A DNA stretch of 64,000 bases. Source: Cohnella candidum (GTDB lineage: Bacteria > Bacillota > Bacilli > Paenibacillales > Paenibacillaceae). The position numbers and the translations under genes are program-made. The notes below the pieces were generated by a model. The model saw nothing but the letters and a program-made list of their open reading frames with translations. It did not search any database and was not told the origin of the DNA. Positions 52,279-62,154 of this stretch are shown here, one piece after another. The stretch is taken from assembly GCF_003713065.1 (NCBI RefSeq), contig NZ_CP033433.1:4031001-4095000 (forward strand), read 5' to 3'. The first letter of the stretch is position 1. Each line of letters starts with the position of its first letter.

Positions 52279-53244
52279 TTAAAACTTGAACGTATCGTCC
52301 GTAATCGGAGCCACTTTCGCGACTGCGTAAGTGGAACCCTTCTGCGAAAAGAAATCGTACGTCGAGCCTTCGTTTCGGATGCCGTTCATGACAATCGGAT
52401 TGACTTCCTCGTCCGGAAACATCACTTCGAAGCCGATGTTCATCAACGCTTTGTTGGCATTGTAGCGGACATAGCTTTTCACGTCGGGGCTTAACCCCGT
52501 CTCCGCATACAAATCGTTCGTATAGCTCATCTCGTTATGATAGAGATCGAGCAGAAGCTCGCAGCCCCAGACCGTCAGCTGCTCTTTCTGCTCCGCCGTG
52601 AACTGCTTGAACCGCTGCTGGGCGAAATACCCAATCGCTACGCCATGAATGGATTCGTCCCGCAGGATGAGCGAAATCACTTCCGCGCTGTTCCTCAGAA
52701 CGCCTTGCCCACCCAAGTACAGCGGGAAAAAGAATCCGGAGTAGAACAGGAACGACTCGAGCATGACCGACGCGAACATCGCTTTCCACAAGGAAACCTC
52801 GTCGCCTTCTTCGATCGCCAGGTACACGTCGCTGATTCTTTTCGCCTTGTACTGCAAGTACTCATTGCGCTTAACCCAATCGAAAATGTTGTCGATCTCG
52901 CCGTTCGTGCACAGGGTCGTGAAGATATACGAATACGATTTCGCGTGAATGGCCTCGAAGGAAGCGAAAACCGTGTACAGGGCTTTCTCTTGCAGGTTCG
53001 GCTCGTAACGCGCGATTTCGTTCATCCCGATATTCGTCTGGATCGTATCGAGCAGGGTCAGCCCGCCGAGCACTTTCTTGTACGTATCCTGATGCGCGAA
53101 ATCCTGCCACTGCTTGATGTCCTTGCTCACCGCGATTTCTTCCGGAAACCAGATTTGCTTCCATTGCTGGTCCCAGAACACCTTGGTCAGCTCATGCTGA
53201 TTCCGGTTCCAGTTGACCGCTTCGAACGCTTTTAGATCGAACAT
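52279..53244 (-). CDS. nrdF: Class Ib ribonucleotide reductase, small subunit
   Basis: 321 residues. The di-metal helices are visible: FASFEAIHAKSYSY (E-x-x-H), LESFLFYSGFFFPLY (with the neighbouring radical Tyr further in the helix pair), RDESIHGVAIGY (E-x-x-H). NrdF houses a manganese or iron tyrosyl radical that starts catalysis in NrdE. ATG 53244 has GGAG 9 bases upstream; its start overlaps nrdE by 13 bases. Last gene of nrdHIEF. Confidence 0.96.
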   Translation of the reverse strand: MFDLKAFEAVNWNRNQHELTKVFWDQQWKQIWFPEEIAVSKDIKQWQDFAHQDTYKKVLGGLTLLDTIQTNIGMNEIARYEPNLQEKALYTVFASFEAIHAKSYSYIFTTLCTNGEIDNIFDWVKRNEYLQYKAKRISDVYLAIEEGDEVSLWKAMFASVMLESFLFYSGFFFPLYLGGQGVLRNSAEVISLILRDESIHGVAIGYFAQQRFKQFTAEQKEQLTVWGCELLLDLYHNEMSYTNDLYAETGLSPDVKSYVRYNANKALMNIGFEVMFPDEEVNPIVMNGIRNEGSTYDFFSQKGSTYAVAKVAPITDDTFKF

Positions 53245-55325
53245 GAAACACACTCCTCAATCGTTTGCAGGCGCTGGCGCACATAGTACACCGTCTTGAT
53301 CCCTTTCATCCAAGCGTAAATGTACAAGCGAGCCAGCTGTTCGGTCGTCCACTGATCGGTGACGTACAGCGTCATCGAAATCCCTTGGTCGATGTGCCGC
53401 TGCGCCGCGGCGTACAGATCGATCATGCGATACTGATCGATTTCGTAAGCTTCCTTGTACAAGGAAATATTGTCGTTGTTCAAAAACGGCATCGGGTAGA
53501 TCGTCCGGCTGTCCGCGTAATCGCGGATTTCCACCTTCTCCGTGCAGGGCGCAATCGAAGCCGTGCTGTTGCGGATGTAGGAGATGCTGCCGGTCGGCGC
53601 AATCGCCAAGCGGTAGGCGTTGAACAACCCGTGCTGCATGACCTGCTCTTTGAGGCTAATCCACATCTCTTGGGTAATGATCGGCACGTTTCCGAGCGCC
53701 TTCCGTACCTTTTCCGGCAGGTCGACTTCGGACTTGGACACATAGGAATCAAAATAAGAGCCATTCGCATAATCGCTTTGCTCGAAGCCGTGGAACGTTT
53801 CCTTGCGCTCCTTGGCGATCTGCATGGATGCCTGGATCGAGTAGTAATTGAGCGCCTCCATGAACGCATCGATGAACGCCACGGACTCTTCCGAACCGTA
53901 CAAGATTCCTTGGGAGACCAAGTGCCCATGCAGATTCATGACGCCGAGCCCGACGGAGTGCATGTGACGGTTCGCTTTGGCGACGGACGGAACGTTTTTG
54001 ATATCGGTCATTAACGAAACGTTCGTGAGCAGACGCATCGACGTGTCGATCAACTGCTCGAATTGTTCGTCTTGAGTAGCCTTATGTATATCGATCGAAC
54101 CCAAGTTGCAGGACACGTCGAAGCCGTACTCGTTGTCCGTACCTTGATCGTGAATGACGCTCGTCTCTTGAACCTGCAGGATTTCCGTGCACAGGTTGGA
54201 CATCTTCACCCGCCCCAAATTGCGAAGGGCGTGCTTCTCGTTCACGTGATCGTCGAACACCTCGAACGGATACCCCGACTCGAACTGGGCTTTCTTCACT
54301 TCCGTATATAATTTCCGCGCGTTGATGCGCTTGATTTTGCGGATATTCGGATTGTCCAGCAGCTCGTAGTACATCTCGCTGATGCTGATTTCGGACATCC
54401 GCTTGCCGTATTCCTTGTAGATGTCGTACGGGCTGAACAGCACCATGTCCTTGTCCCGCTTCATCAGCTCGAAGAAAATGTGCGGCACGATGATGCCCGT
54501 AGACAGCGTGGCGAGCCTGATTTTATCGTCGGCATTCGGCTTCTTGGCCGAAATGAAATTCTCGATGTCCGCGTGGAAAATGTTCAAATAGATGACGCCG
54601 GATCCATTACGCTGGCCGAGTTGGTTCGAATAAGAGAAAGAGTTTTCGAGAAGCTTCGCGACCGGCATGACGCCGCTTGCGCGATTGAGAATGCCTTTGA
54701 TCGGATCGCCCAGCGGCCTGAGGTCGGTTGCGTTGACCCCGACGCCGCCGCCTAAGCGCGACAGTTCCAAGCAATACCCGATGTTCTCGGCAATGCTGCG
54801 CATCGAATCGTCCATCGTCAGTTTGAAGCAGCTGACCAGCTCCCCGCGGGCTTTCTTGCCGCTGTTCAGCGCGGTAGGCGTCGCCGGCTGGTAGGCCGAC
54901 ATCATGGCCTCTACCGCACGTTCCGCCAGCTGCGCATCCCCTTGCGCCAGATACAACGCGATGATGACGATGCGGTCCTCGTATTTTTCAAGGAATTCTT
55001 GGCCGTCCCTGCTTTTCATCGAATAACTTTCGTAGAATTTGCTCGCGCTCATGAAAGAGGGAAAGCGAAATTTATAGGCGTATGCCTTCTCATAAAGCCG
55101 CTCGATGAACGACGTTTCGTACATTTCCAAAAAAGCGGACTCGTAATAGCCTTCGTCTACGAGATACCGGATTTTCTCTTGCGTGTCGATGAAATAACGC
55201 AGCTTCGCGTTGACGTGGTCCAAAAAGTACTTGCGCGTCGCTTCTTTATCCTTGGCGAGATCCAGCTTGCCCGTTCGGCTGTATTGGTTCAGCACCTCGT
55301 TGTTCAGCTTCAAATAGGATTTCAT
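53232..55325 (-). CDS. nrdE: Class Ib ribonucleotide reductase, large catalytic subunit
   Basis: 697 residues, no N-terminal ATP cone, as expected of class Ib. Landmarks: LVSCFKL (redox Cys), GGGVGVNATDLRPLGDPI, SNLCTEI (radical-loop Cys), APTGSISYIRNSTASIAPC, C-terminal ECVSCSI Cys pair that is re-reduced by NrdH. Converts NDPs to dNDPs, in the cytosol. ATG 55325 has AAGGAG 8 bases upstream; it overlaps nrdI by four bases. Confidence 0.97.
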   Translation of the reverse strand: MKSYLKLNNEVLNQYSRTGKLDLAKDKEATRKYFLDHVNAKLRYFIDTQEKIRYLVDEGYYESAFLEMYETSFIERLYEKAYAYKFRFPSFMSASKFYESYSMKSRDGQEFLEKYEDRIVIIALYLAQGDAQLAERAVEAMMSAYQPATPTALNSGKKARGELVSCFKLTMDDSMRSIAENIGYCLELSRLGGGVGVNATDLRPLGDPIKGILNRASGVMPVAKLLENSFSYSNQLGQRNGSGVIYLNIFHADIENFISAKKPNADDKIRLATLSTGIIVPHIFFELMKRDKDMVLFSPYDIYKEYGKRMSEISISEMYYELLDNPNIRKIKRINARKLYTEVKKAQFESGYPFEVFDDHVNEKHALRNLGRVKMSNLCTEILQVQETSVIHDQGTDNEYGFDVSCNLGSIDIHKATQDEQFEQLIDTSMRLLTNVSLMTDIKNVPSVAKANRHMHSVGLGVMNLHGHLVSQGILYGSEESVAFIDAFMEALNYYSIQASMQIAKERKETFHGFEQSDYANGSYFDSYVSKSEVDLPEKVRKALGNVPIITQEMWISLKEQVMQHGLFNAYRLAIAPTGSISYIRNSTASIAPCTEKVEIRDYADSRTIYPMPFLNNDNISLYKEAYEIDQYRMIDLYAAAQRHIDQGISMTLYVTDQWTTEQLARLYIYAWMKGIKTVYYVRQRLQTIEECVSCSI

Positions 55326-55693
55326 CGGACTGGCTCCTTCCGGAAACATTGCTCGTAATAATGCTGGATGGCCTCGTAGTCATCGGCAAAGCCCCGCATG
55401 TCGATCTTCCGCACGAGCGGGACTTGCCATTGGCGCGCGATGGCATCGCCGGCTCCTCCGAACACCTGGTGGCCGAAATTGCTGTTGCCGCTCACGATCA
55501 CTCCACGGCAATACCGGCCGTTTCGCTCCATGAACCTCTTTACCTGTTGCGGGACTTCTCCCAGACCATCCGTATAAGTGAATAACAAATACGGTTCCGA
55601 AAGCGTACGTCCTTCTTCGATCTCGACCGCGGGCAGCTGCAACCGGGAAACGATATAGCGAATGTTCCCGGTGCGGCTTGCGAAGGCGATCAT
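55322..55693 (-). CDS. nrdI: NrdI flavodoxin-like activator
   Basis: 123 residues: FASRTGNIRYIV phosphate-binding loop, TYTDGLGEVP and SGNSNFGHQVFGGAGDAIA. NrdI delivers the oxidant to assemble the manganese cofactor of NrdF. Overlaps both neighbours by four bases, confirming operon structure. Confidence 0.95.
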   Translation of the reverse strand: MIAFASRTGNIRYIVSRLQLPAVEIEEGRTLSEPYLLFTYTDGLGEVPQQVKRFMERNGRYCRGVIVSGNSNFGHQVFGGAGDAIARQWQVPLVRKIDMRGFADDYEAIQHYYEQCFRKEPVR

Positions 55694-55914
55694 ACGCTCA
55701 AGCTCTCCAATTGCTTCACCATCTCGGTCGGATCGACAATGAATTCGCCGCCCGCTTCCATCACGGGCACGCTCATGACTCCGGCTTCCATAAGCCTTTC
55801 GCGGGATGCCTCGTCATGATCGATGTTGATGATCTCGACTGCCAGGCCCGACCGGGCGATTTCGGACTTGATCCACATGCATTTCGGACATACCGTTCTC
55901 GTGTAAAGTTTCAT
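55690..55914 (-). CDS. nrdH: NrdH glutaredoxin-like redoxin
   Basis: 74 residues of thioredoxin fold with CPKC active site (YTRTVCPKCMWIK), cis-Pro loop SVPVME. Reduces NrdE. ATG 55914 has GGAGG 9 bases upstream. First gene behind the cobalamin riboswitch and its terminator. Confidence 0.92.
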   Translation of the reverse strand: MKLYTRTVCPKCMWIKSEIARSGLAVEIINIDHDEASRERLMEAGVMSVPVMEAGGEFIVDPTEMVKQLESLSV

Positions 55915-55951
55915 AGCGCTTCTCCTCCGGATTTCAATTGATGATGAATAT

Positions 55952-55978
55952 AAAAAGCACCCTCGTCTCCGAGGGTGC
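55952..55978 (-). terminator. Attenuator of the cobalamin riboswitch
   Basis: Minus-strand hairpin GCACCCTCG-GAGA-CGAGGGTGC and TTTTTATA, 37 bases before nrdH. No open gene lies between the aptamer and this terminator, so it must be the regulated expression platform. Confidence 0.88.
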
Positions 55979-56107
55979 CGCAAACGATAAACATGAATCG
56001 ACTCCGGCAAGCAGCGATGCTCATCTGCTGGAAAGGCCGGGAGAAGGAATCCTGATGGTTATCGTTCGATTTCCCAGCCCCCGGAGAAATGCAAACATCG
56101 TTCCGAA

Positions 56108-56262
56108 AAAGGCAGGTCTCCTGGCTACGCTTCTTTCTCCCGTTCCCTTCCCATGCCTGGCACAGTGGATTCGAACGTTCGTCAGCGTTACAGTTGCGGG
56201 GACAGCGCTAGAATCGCACTAGCTTCCCTATTAAACTACCGAAGTAGTACCTGTCCGGAACT
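56108..56262 (-). promoter_or_regulatory. Cobalamin (B12) riboswitch
   Basis: Minus strand carries the conserved core: TTTAATAGGGAAG, GTGCGATTCTAGCGCTGTCC-like segment, CCCGCAACTGTAA, CCACTGTGCCA, GCATGGGAAGG, and the B12 box AGCCAGGAGACCTGCC at 56126-56111. The outer helix pairs CAGGT (56253-56249) with ACCTG (56117-56113). High AdoB12 should favour the attenuator and shut off nrdHIEF. Confidence 0.95.
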
Positions 56263-56367
56263 CTATTCAATTGGAATGTTCTGATTGTAGCACACCTCCG
56301 CGGCCATTCCAAGATACAGTATGTAAACATTGGATTATGAGGCGTTCGACTCAAGATATTGATCGCC

Positions 56368-56384
56368 CATAGGAAATTTCTATG
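56368..56384. promoter_or_regulatory. Palindrome at about -67 of metE (LysR-type site)
   Basis: CATAG-GAAATTT-CTATG. A -10 TATAAT at 56431-56436 with a poor -35 (TTTCGA at 56408-56413) suggests an activated promoter; the palindrome is centred near -67 of the expected start, where LysR activators bind. Confidence 0.6.
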
Positions 56385-56467
56385 GCTGTATATAGTTTTT
56401 AAGTGTTTTTCGATGGCGAATTCTTCCCCCTATAATGGGGTCAACATGGAACCAAGGAGTGTTGGCG

Positions 56468-58738
56468 TTGAAGACTTCGGTTATCGGTTACCCCCGAGTC
56501 GGGGCATTAAGAGAGCTTAAATTTGCGTCCGAAAAGTTTTTCAAAGGCGAGATCGCGGCGGAGGAATTGCAACGTATTGGCGCAACGCTGAGAGCGGCCC
56601 ATTGGAAGCTGCAACAGGAGAGCGGCATCGATTGGATTCCATCCAACGATTTCTCGTATTACGACGGACTGCTCGACACGGCCAGCTTGTTCAACGTCAT
56701 TCCGAAGCGATACCGCGCGCTCGGCCTTGGCCCGTTGGAAACTTACTTCGCGATGGCGCGAGGCTATCAAGGTAAACAAGGCGACGTGAAAGCTTTAGCC
56801 ATGAAAAAATGGTTCAACACGAACTACCACTACATGGAGCCGGAGATCGAGGATACCGCGGATATCCGGCTTGAGGGAACAAAGCTGTTCGACGAGTATG
56901 CGGAGGCAAAGCGGCTGGGCATCGCAACCAAACCCGTCCTGATCGGAGCTTTCACGCTGCTTAAGCTTGCGAAATACACGGGCGCCAAAAAGGCCGAGGA
57001 CTTCGCCGACCATGTTGCGGATGCCTATTCGGCCGTGCTGGACAAATTGAACGCGCTTGGCGCGGCGTGGCTCCAACTGGATGAGCCGGCATTGGTCACG
57101 GATTTGACTACGGAGGATATCGCGCTTTTCTCGAAGCTCTATTCCAGGATTCTATCCGCCAAAGGGAACGTCAAAGTTCTCGCGCAAACGTATTTCGGAG
57201 ACGTTCGCGACGTTTATCCGACCCTGCAAGCACTTCCGTTCGATGGCATCGGCCTCGATTTCGTAGAAGGCAAACGGTCTTTGGATCTTGTGCGTCAGTA
57301 CGGATTCCCGGACGGTAAAGTGCTGTTCGCGGGCGTCATCAACGGCAAAAACATCTGGAAAAACGACTATCCACGCACCCTTGGCCTGATTCGCGAAATC
57401 GGCGGGCATGCGCAGCAGATCATGATCGGCCCGTCCTGCTCGCTGCTCCATGTGCCTTACACGCTGGCGCATGAAAAGAAGCTGCCTGCGGAGAAAAAAA
57501 GGTTCCTGGCTTTCGCGGAGGAGAAACTGCGGGAGCTGTCGGAGCTCAAAGCGATCGCAGAGCATGCCGATCCTCATGCTTCACCGTTATACACGGAGAA
57601 CGAAAAGCTGTTCAGCGGGCCGCGGTTTACGAACGATGAAGCGGTGCAGGCAAGAGCGACGGCGCTCACGGAAGCGGATTTCAGGAGGCTTCTCGCCTTT
57701 GCGGAGAGGGAAGCGATTCAGAAAGCGAAATTCAATTTGCCGCCACTGCCGACGACGACGATCGGCTCGTTTCCGCAGACGGCCGACGTCCGGGCGAACC
57801 GCTCTTCATTCAAGAAAGGCGCCATCACCGAGGAGCAATACAAGCAATTCAACTTCGGTAAAATCGAAGAGTGCATCGAACGGCAGGAAGAGATCGGCCT
57901 CGATGTGCTTGTCCACGGTGAATACGAACGCAACGATATGGTTGAGTATTTCGGCGAAAGCTTGGATGGCTTTATTTTCACGGAAAACGCTTGGGTGCAG
58001 TCCTATGGGACCAGATGCGTAAAGCCGCCGATCATTTGGGGAGACATTCGCCGCGCCAAGCCGATCACCGTCGAATATTCCGCCTATGCCAAGCGCCTGA
58101 CCGACAAGCCCGTCAAGGGAATGCTGACCGGCCCGGTTACGATCCTGAACTGGTCCTTTCCCCGTGAAGATATCAGCCTGAAGGACAGCGCCCTGCAAAT
58201 CGCGCTTGCCATCCGGGACGAAGTATTGGATTTGGAGGCTAACGGCATTGACATCATCCAAATCGACGAGGCCGCATTAAGAGAAAAACTGCCGCTGCGG
58301 CAGTCGGACTGGCATCGCGAGTATTTGAGCTGGGCGATTCCCGCCTTCAGACTGACGCACAGCGGAGTCCAGGCAGGCACGCAGATCCATACGCACATGT
58401 GCTACAGCCAGTTCAGCGATATCATCCGGGAGATCGACGACATGGATGCCGACGTCATCACGTTCGAAGCCTCCAGATCGGACCTTTCGATCATCGAATC
58501 CATTCAGGCTTGCGGCTTCCGCACCGAAGTCGGCCCGGGCGTGTACGACATTCACTCCCCTCGTATTCCGAGCGTGGAAGAATTGAAACAGGCGCTGAAG
58601 CGGATGCTGGAATCCATCAATCCCGCCAAGTTGTGGGTCAACCCCGATTGCGGGCTCAAGACGCGCGGGGAAAACGAAACTTGGGCGAGCTTACGGAACT
58701 TGGTCCAAGCGGCCAAGGAAGCAAGAAACGAATTGTAG
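56468..58738 (+). CDS. metE: Cobalamin-independent methionine synthase
   Basis: 756 residues. Transfers a methyl group from 5-methyl-tetrahydropteroyl-triglutamate to homocysteine without B12. Two related barrels; start SVIGYPRVGALRELKFASE, folate region VNGKNIWKNDY, FNLPPLPTTTIGSFPQT, and zinc ligands in THMCYSQF (His, Cys), later a Glu, and NPDCGLKTR (Cys). TTG 56468 is 8 bases behind AAGGAG. Divergent from the riboswitch-controlled nrd operon; both replace B12 enzymes. Confidence 0.97.
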   Translation: MKTSVIGYPRVGALRELKFASEKFFKGEIAAEELQRIGATLRAAHWKLQQESGIDWIPSNDFSYYDGLLDTASLFNVIPKRYRALGLGPLETYFAMARGYQGKQGDVKALAMKKWFNTNYHYMEPEIEDTADIRLEGTKLFDEYAEAKRLGIATKPVLIGAFTLLKLAKYTGAKKAEDFADHVADAYSAVLDKLNALGAAWLQLDEPALVTDLTTEDIALFSKLYSRILSAKGNVKVLAQTYFGDVRDVYPTLQALPFDGIGLDFVEGKRSLDLVRQYGFPDGKVLFAGVINGKNIWKNDYPRTLGLIREIGGHAQQIMIGPSCSLLHVPYTLAHEKKLPAEKKRFLAFAEEKLRELSELKAIAEHADPHASPLYTENEKLFSGPRFTNDEAVQARATALTEADFRRLLAFAEREAIQKAKFNLPPLPTTTIGSFPQTADVRANRSSFKKGAITEEQYKQFNFGKIEECIERQEEIGLDVLVHGEYERNDMVEYFGESLDGFIFTENAWVQSYGTRCVKPPIIWGDIRRAKPITVEYSAYAKRLTDKPVKGMLTGPVTILNWSFPREDISLKDSALQIALAIRDEVLDLEANGIDIIQIDEAALREKLPLRQSDWHREYLSWAIPAFRLTHSGVQAGTQIHTHMCYSQFSDIIREIDDMDADVITFEASRSDLSIIESIQACGFRTEVGPGVYDIHSPRIPSVEELKQALKRMLESINPAKLWVNPDCGLKTRGENETWASLRNLVQAAKEARNEL

Positions 58739-58746
58739 CATATATA

Positions 58747-58780
58747 AAAAGAGGATGAGCTCAGTTGGGCTCATCCTCTT
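58747..58780. terminator. Bidirectional terminator
   Basis: Hairpin AAGAGGATGAGC / GCTCATCCTCTT between convergent metE and lysR; T run on the minus strand, overlapping the lysR stop. Confidence 0.8.
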
Positions 58781-59702
58781 CGTGGATGACGGGATAACCG
58801 AAATCCGCAATGACGCTTTTCAGAATGCGGACGTAGTCTTTGGCCAGCCGGCTCAGACTCGCTTTCTCATTCGTAATGTATCCCACCTGCATGTTCTCTT
58901 CCGTATGAAGGCGCACGGATTTGATCTGCTCTCCGTTCAGATCTTTATTCAGCACGCCCGAGCTGATCGTGTAGCCGTTCAACCCGATGAGGAGATTAAA
59001 CAGCGTCGCGCGGTCGCTGACCAGTATTTTCTTCTTGTGGGCTCTCGTGCTGAGAATTTCCTCCGAGAAGTAGAACGAATTGTATTCTCCCTGCTCAAAG
59101 GCTAGCGAAGGGTAATCGTCCAAATCTTCTATTCTCAGCATCTGCTTGGAGGCAAGCGGATGCTCGGAGCTAATGAACACGTGCGCTTCGGCGACAAAAA
59201 GCGGATGGAATCGGAGCTCGTTATCCCTCAATATTTTCTGAATGACCTTCCGGTTAAAATCATTGAGATAGAGAACGCCGAGCTCGCTGCGCATATGGCG
59301 TACGTCTTCTATGATTTCGTAAGTTCGGGTTTCGCGAAGCGTACACTCGTACTCATCTACGTTTAACTCTTTCAACAAGCTTACGAAGGCTTGTACCGAG
59401 AAGGCATAATGCTGCGTCGAGATGGAGAAGAGCTTCTTGGAAGGCTTCCGATTCGTGTACCGCTGCTCAAGAAGCTCCGCCTGCTCCACGACTTGGCGGG
59501 CATAGGACAGAAACTCTGCCCCGTCCACGGACAGCACGATACCCTTGGAGGAACGCACGAAGATTTCGATGCCCATTTCCTGCTCGATCTCTTTCACCGC
59601 GCTGGACAAGCTGGGCTGCGAAATATAGAGCTTTTTCGCCGCTTCACTAATGGAGCCGCTGCTTACGATCGTTAAAATGTACTTCAACTGCTGCAATGTC
59701 AT
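58761..59702 (-). CDS. LysR-family regulator, CmbR/MetR-like
   Basis: 313 residues with LTTR helix-turn-helix (LQQLKYILTIVSSGSISEAA, ISQPSLSSAVKEIEQEMGIE) and a substrate-binding domain. It resembles LysR proteins of Gram-positive sulfur/methionine control, and its position at the 3' end of metE supports metE as a target, though the gene is convergent rather than divergent. ATG 59702 overlaps the stop of a 29-codon upstream frame as ATGA, so its translation may be coupled to that peptide. Confidence 0.85.
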   Translation of the reverse strand: MTLQQLKYILTIVSSGSISEAAKKLYISQPSLSSAVKEIEQEMGIEIFVRSSKGIVLSVDGAEFLSYARQVVEQAELLEQRYTNRKPSKKLFSISTQHYAFSVQAFVSLLKELNVDEYECTLRETRTYEIIEDVRHMRSELGVLYLNDFNRKVIQKILRDNELRFHPLFVAEAHVFISSEHPLASKQMLRIEDLDDYPSLAFEQGEYNSFYFSEEILSTRAHKKKILVSDRATLFNLLIGLNGYTISSGVLNKDLNGEQIKSVRLHTEENMQVGYITNEKASLSRLAKDYVRILKSVIADFGYPVIHEEDEPN

Positions 59703-59788
59703 CGGTTTCCGTCCTTGCCCAATACGAAATTTTTGTGAGGCAGCTTGAGTTTGGAGCAGATCCGATCGTAATGCTGGGAGTCACTCAC
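59699..59788 (-). CDS. 29-residue upstream ORF coupled to lysR
   Basis: GTG 59788 has AAGGGGAG at 7 bases and the frame ends in ATGA shared with the lysR start. The peptide starts MSDSQHYDRICSKLKLPHKN, with one Cys and no hydrophobic segment. No family. Could be a regulatory leader peptide or only a ribosome-loading device for lysR. Confidence 0.5.
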   Translation of the reverse strand: MSDSQHYDRICSKLKLPHKNFVLGKDGNR

Positions 59789-59854
59789 GTTGCCGCTCCC
59801 CTTCTTTGGCTCCCGGCTTCCACCGCAGCATCGTCATAACAATAATTTACAAGA

Positions 59855-59950
59855 TTATTGTTGCCGTTCCAACAAATAAAACAAATAATCGGTCGGGACC
59901 CCGGCATACCCTTGCTGCCTCAGCATAGCCGTCACGTTGCCACGGTGATA
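59855..59950 (-). pseudogene. C-terminal remnant of a DinB-family gene
   Basis: 31 codons directly after the paiA stop read [20 protein letters not shown] then [11 protein letters not shown] and a stop, matching the typical C-terminus of DinB-like metal hydrolase/thiol-transferase proteins (His of the metal site, M-L-R-x-x-G). An in-frame stop lies just upstream and no start exists, so it is a relic. Confidence 0.6.
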
Positions 59951-59956
59951 CGTCGA

Positions 59957-60944
<988 letters not shown>

Positions 60945-60993
60945 ATTGGCAGCTCCAGTAAGATATTGTTGCTTATATCGTACATTCGTTTTA

Positions 60994-61005
60994 TTGCATT
61001 TGCAA
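60994..61005. promoter_or_regulatory. Candidate MarR operator
   Basis: TTGCA-TT-TGCAA, exact 5-bp arms, in the divergent gap between marR-paiA and the phosphotransferase gene, flanked by TTGTTGC and GCAACAA. Confidence 0.5.
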
Positions 61006-61107
61006 CAAAAATAACAACCGGAAAACTTTTTTATATTCGTTTAATATTTTGTTTCGGCTCAGTCTGGTGGTTATGATGGAGGTACTCCCGCCGAAAGAAG
61101 TGAGGAC

Positions 61108-61986
61108 ATGATCGTTATTACGAATGAATTGGTACGCCGATTAGTCGACAGCCAATTTCCGGAGTGGGCCAATTTAGATATAAGGTCCGTGAAAAAAAGC
61201 GGCCATGATAACCGAACCTATCGATTGGGCAGCGGGATGACCATTCGTCTGCCGAGTCATGAAAGATATGCGTCGGCTGTTGAGAAAGAGTTGACTTGGC
61301 TTCCTATTTTCAAACCGCTTATTTCCTTACCGATTCCGGTTCCCGTTGCAAAAGGGGAGCCGACCGAAGAATATCCTCTTCCATGGTCCATCAACCGGTG
61401 GATTGAAGGCGAGACCGTTATGCATACCAACATACCCAATCTAAAACTATTTGCCGAAGACCTCGCTAAGTTTTTGAAAGAGCTGGAGGCAATCGACGCA
61501 AGCCGAGGCATACCGGCTGGCTCCCAAAACTTTTACCGAGGGGGAAATCTTGCGGTTTACGATGACGAAACAAGGTCTATCATCGAAGCTGTATCCGAAC
61601 AATACGATCATAAGCTGTTAACGGAAATATGGGAGCTTTCACTTGCGACAAGATACCATTCCGCCCCGCTATGGCTGCATGGTGACGTAGCAGTAGGGAA
61701 TTTGCTCGTTAGGGATGGAAGGCTTTGCGGCGTCATAGATTTCGGAACGATGGGCGTGGGCGATCCTTCGAGTGATCTTGTAATGGCCTGGAACTTTTTT
61801 GATGAAGGCAGCCGCGAAACATTCCTGAAACTTATGGATTTTGATGAGGCTACTGATAACCGGGCACGCGGCTGGGCACTATGGAAAGCACTCATCACCT
61901 TCGCTCAGCATGAGAAGGGCTCGGAAGCTTCGAATTGGGGAAAGCATGTGGTGGATACCGTCATCCGAGACTACAAACGTCTATAA
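61108..61986 (+). CDS. Aminoglycoside phosphotransferase (APH)-fold protein
   Basis: 292 residues, small-molecule kinase: DNRTYRLGSGMTIRLPS (Lys-loop region), catalytic WLHGDVAVGNLLV (HGD..N) and metal site IDFGTMGVGDPSSDLVMAW. Members phosphorylate aminoglycosides, homoserine, choline or sugars; without an allele match resistance cannot be inferred. GTGAGG precedes ATG 61108. AT-richer than the rest of the window. Confidence 0.85.
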   Translation: MIVITNELVRRLVDSQFPEWANLDIRSVKKSGHDNRTYRLGSGMTIRLPSHERYASAVEKELTWLPIFKPLISLPIPVPVAKGEPTEEYPLPWSINRWIEGETVMHTNIPNLKLFAEDLAKFLKELEAIDASRGIPAGSQNFYRGGNLAVYDDETRSIIEAVSEQYDHKLLTEIWELSLATRYHSAPLWLHGDVAVGNLLVRDGRLCGVIDFGTMGVGDPSSDLVMAWNFFDEGSRETFLKLMDFDEATDNRARGWALWKALITFAQHEKGSEASNWGKHVVDTVIRDYKRL

Positions 61987-61990
61987 TCGC

Positions 61991-62101
61991 ATAGAACGAA
62001 AGGATGCTTGCGAAACAGGCGGTTCAATCGAAATCGTGTGCCATGTATGCGGGAAAGCTTATACGTTTGAACCGGATGAAATTGAAGCCAGTAAACAATA
62101 A
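61991..62101 (+). pseudogene. C-terminal remnant resembling Hsp33
   Basis: A frame with no start codon reads ETGGSIEIVCHVCGKAYTFE then PDEIEASKQ and stop. It resembles the end of Hsp33, where VCHFC is the second zinc-binding CxxC, and may be the cut 3' end of such a gene placed after the phosphotransferase. The match is short. Confidence 0.4.
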
Positions 62102-62130
62102 AAAAGGAGCTTGCCTGAGCAGCTCCTTTT
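62101..62130 (+). terminator. Terminator
   Basis: Hairpin AAAAGGAGCT / AGCTCCTTTT and TTTG, after the phosphotransferase region. Confidence 0.75.
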
Positions 62131-62154
62131 GTCATATGTGGCGTAGTTTAATCA

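Noticed and set aside
56160..56200. GGATTCGAAC-like string resembling a tRNA T-arm
   Set aside because: It lies within the cobalamin aptamer on the other strand and no cloverleaf can be built.
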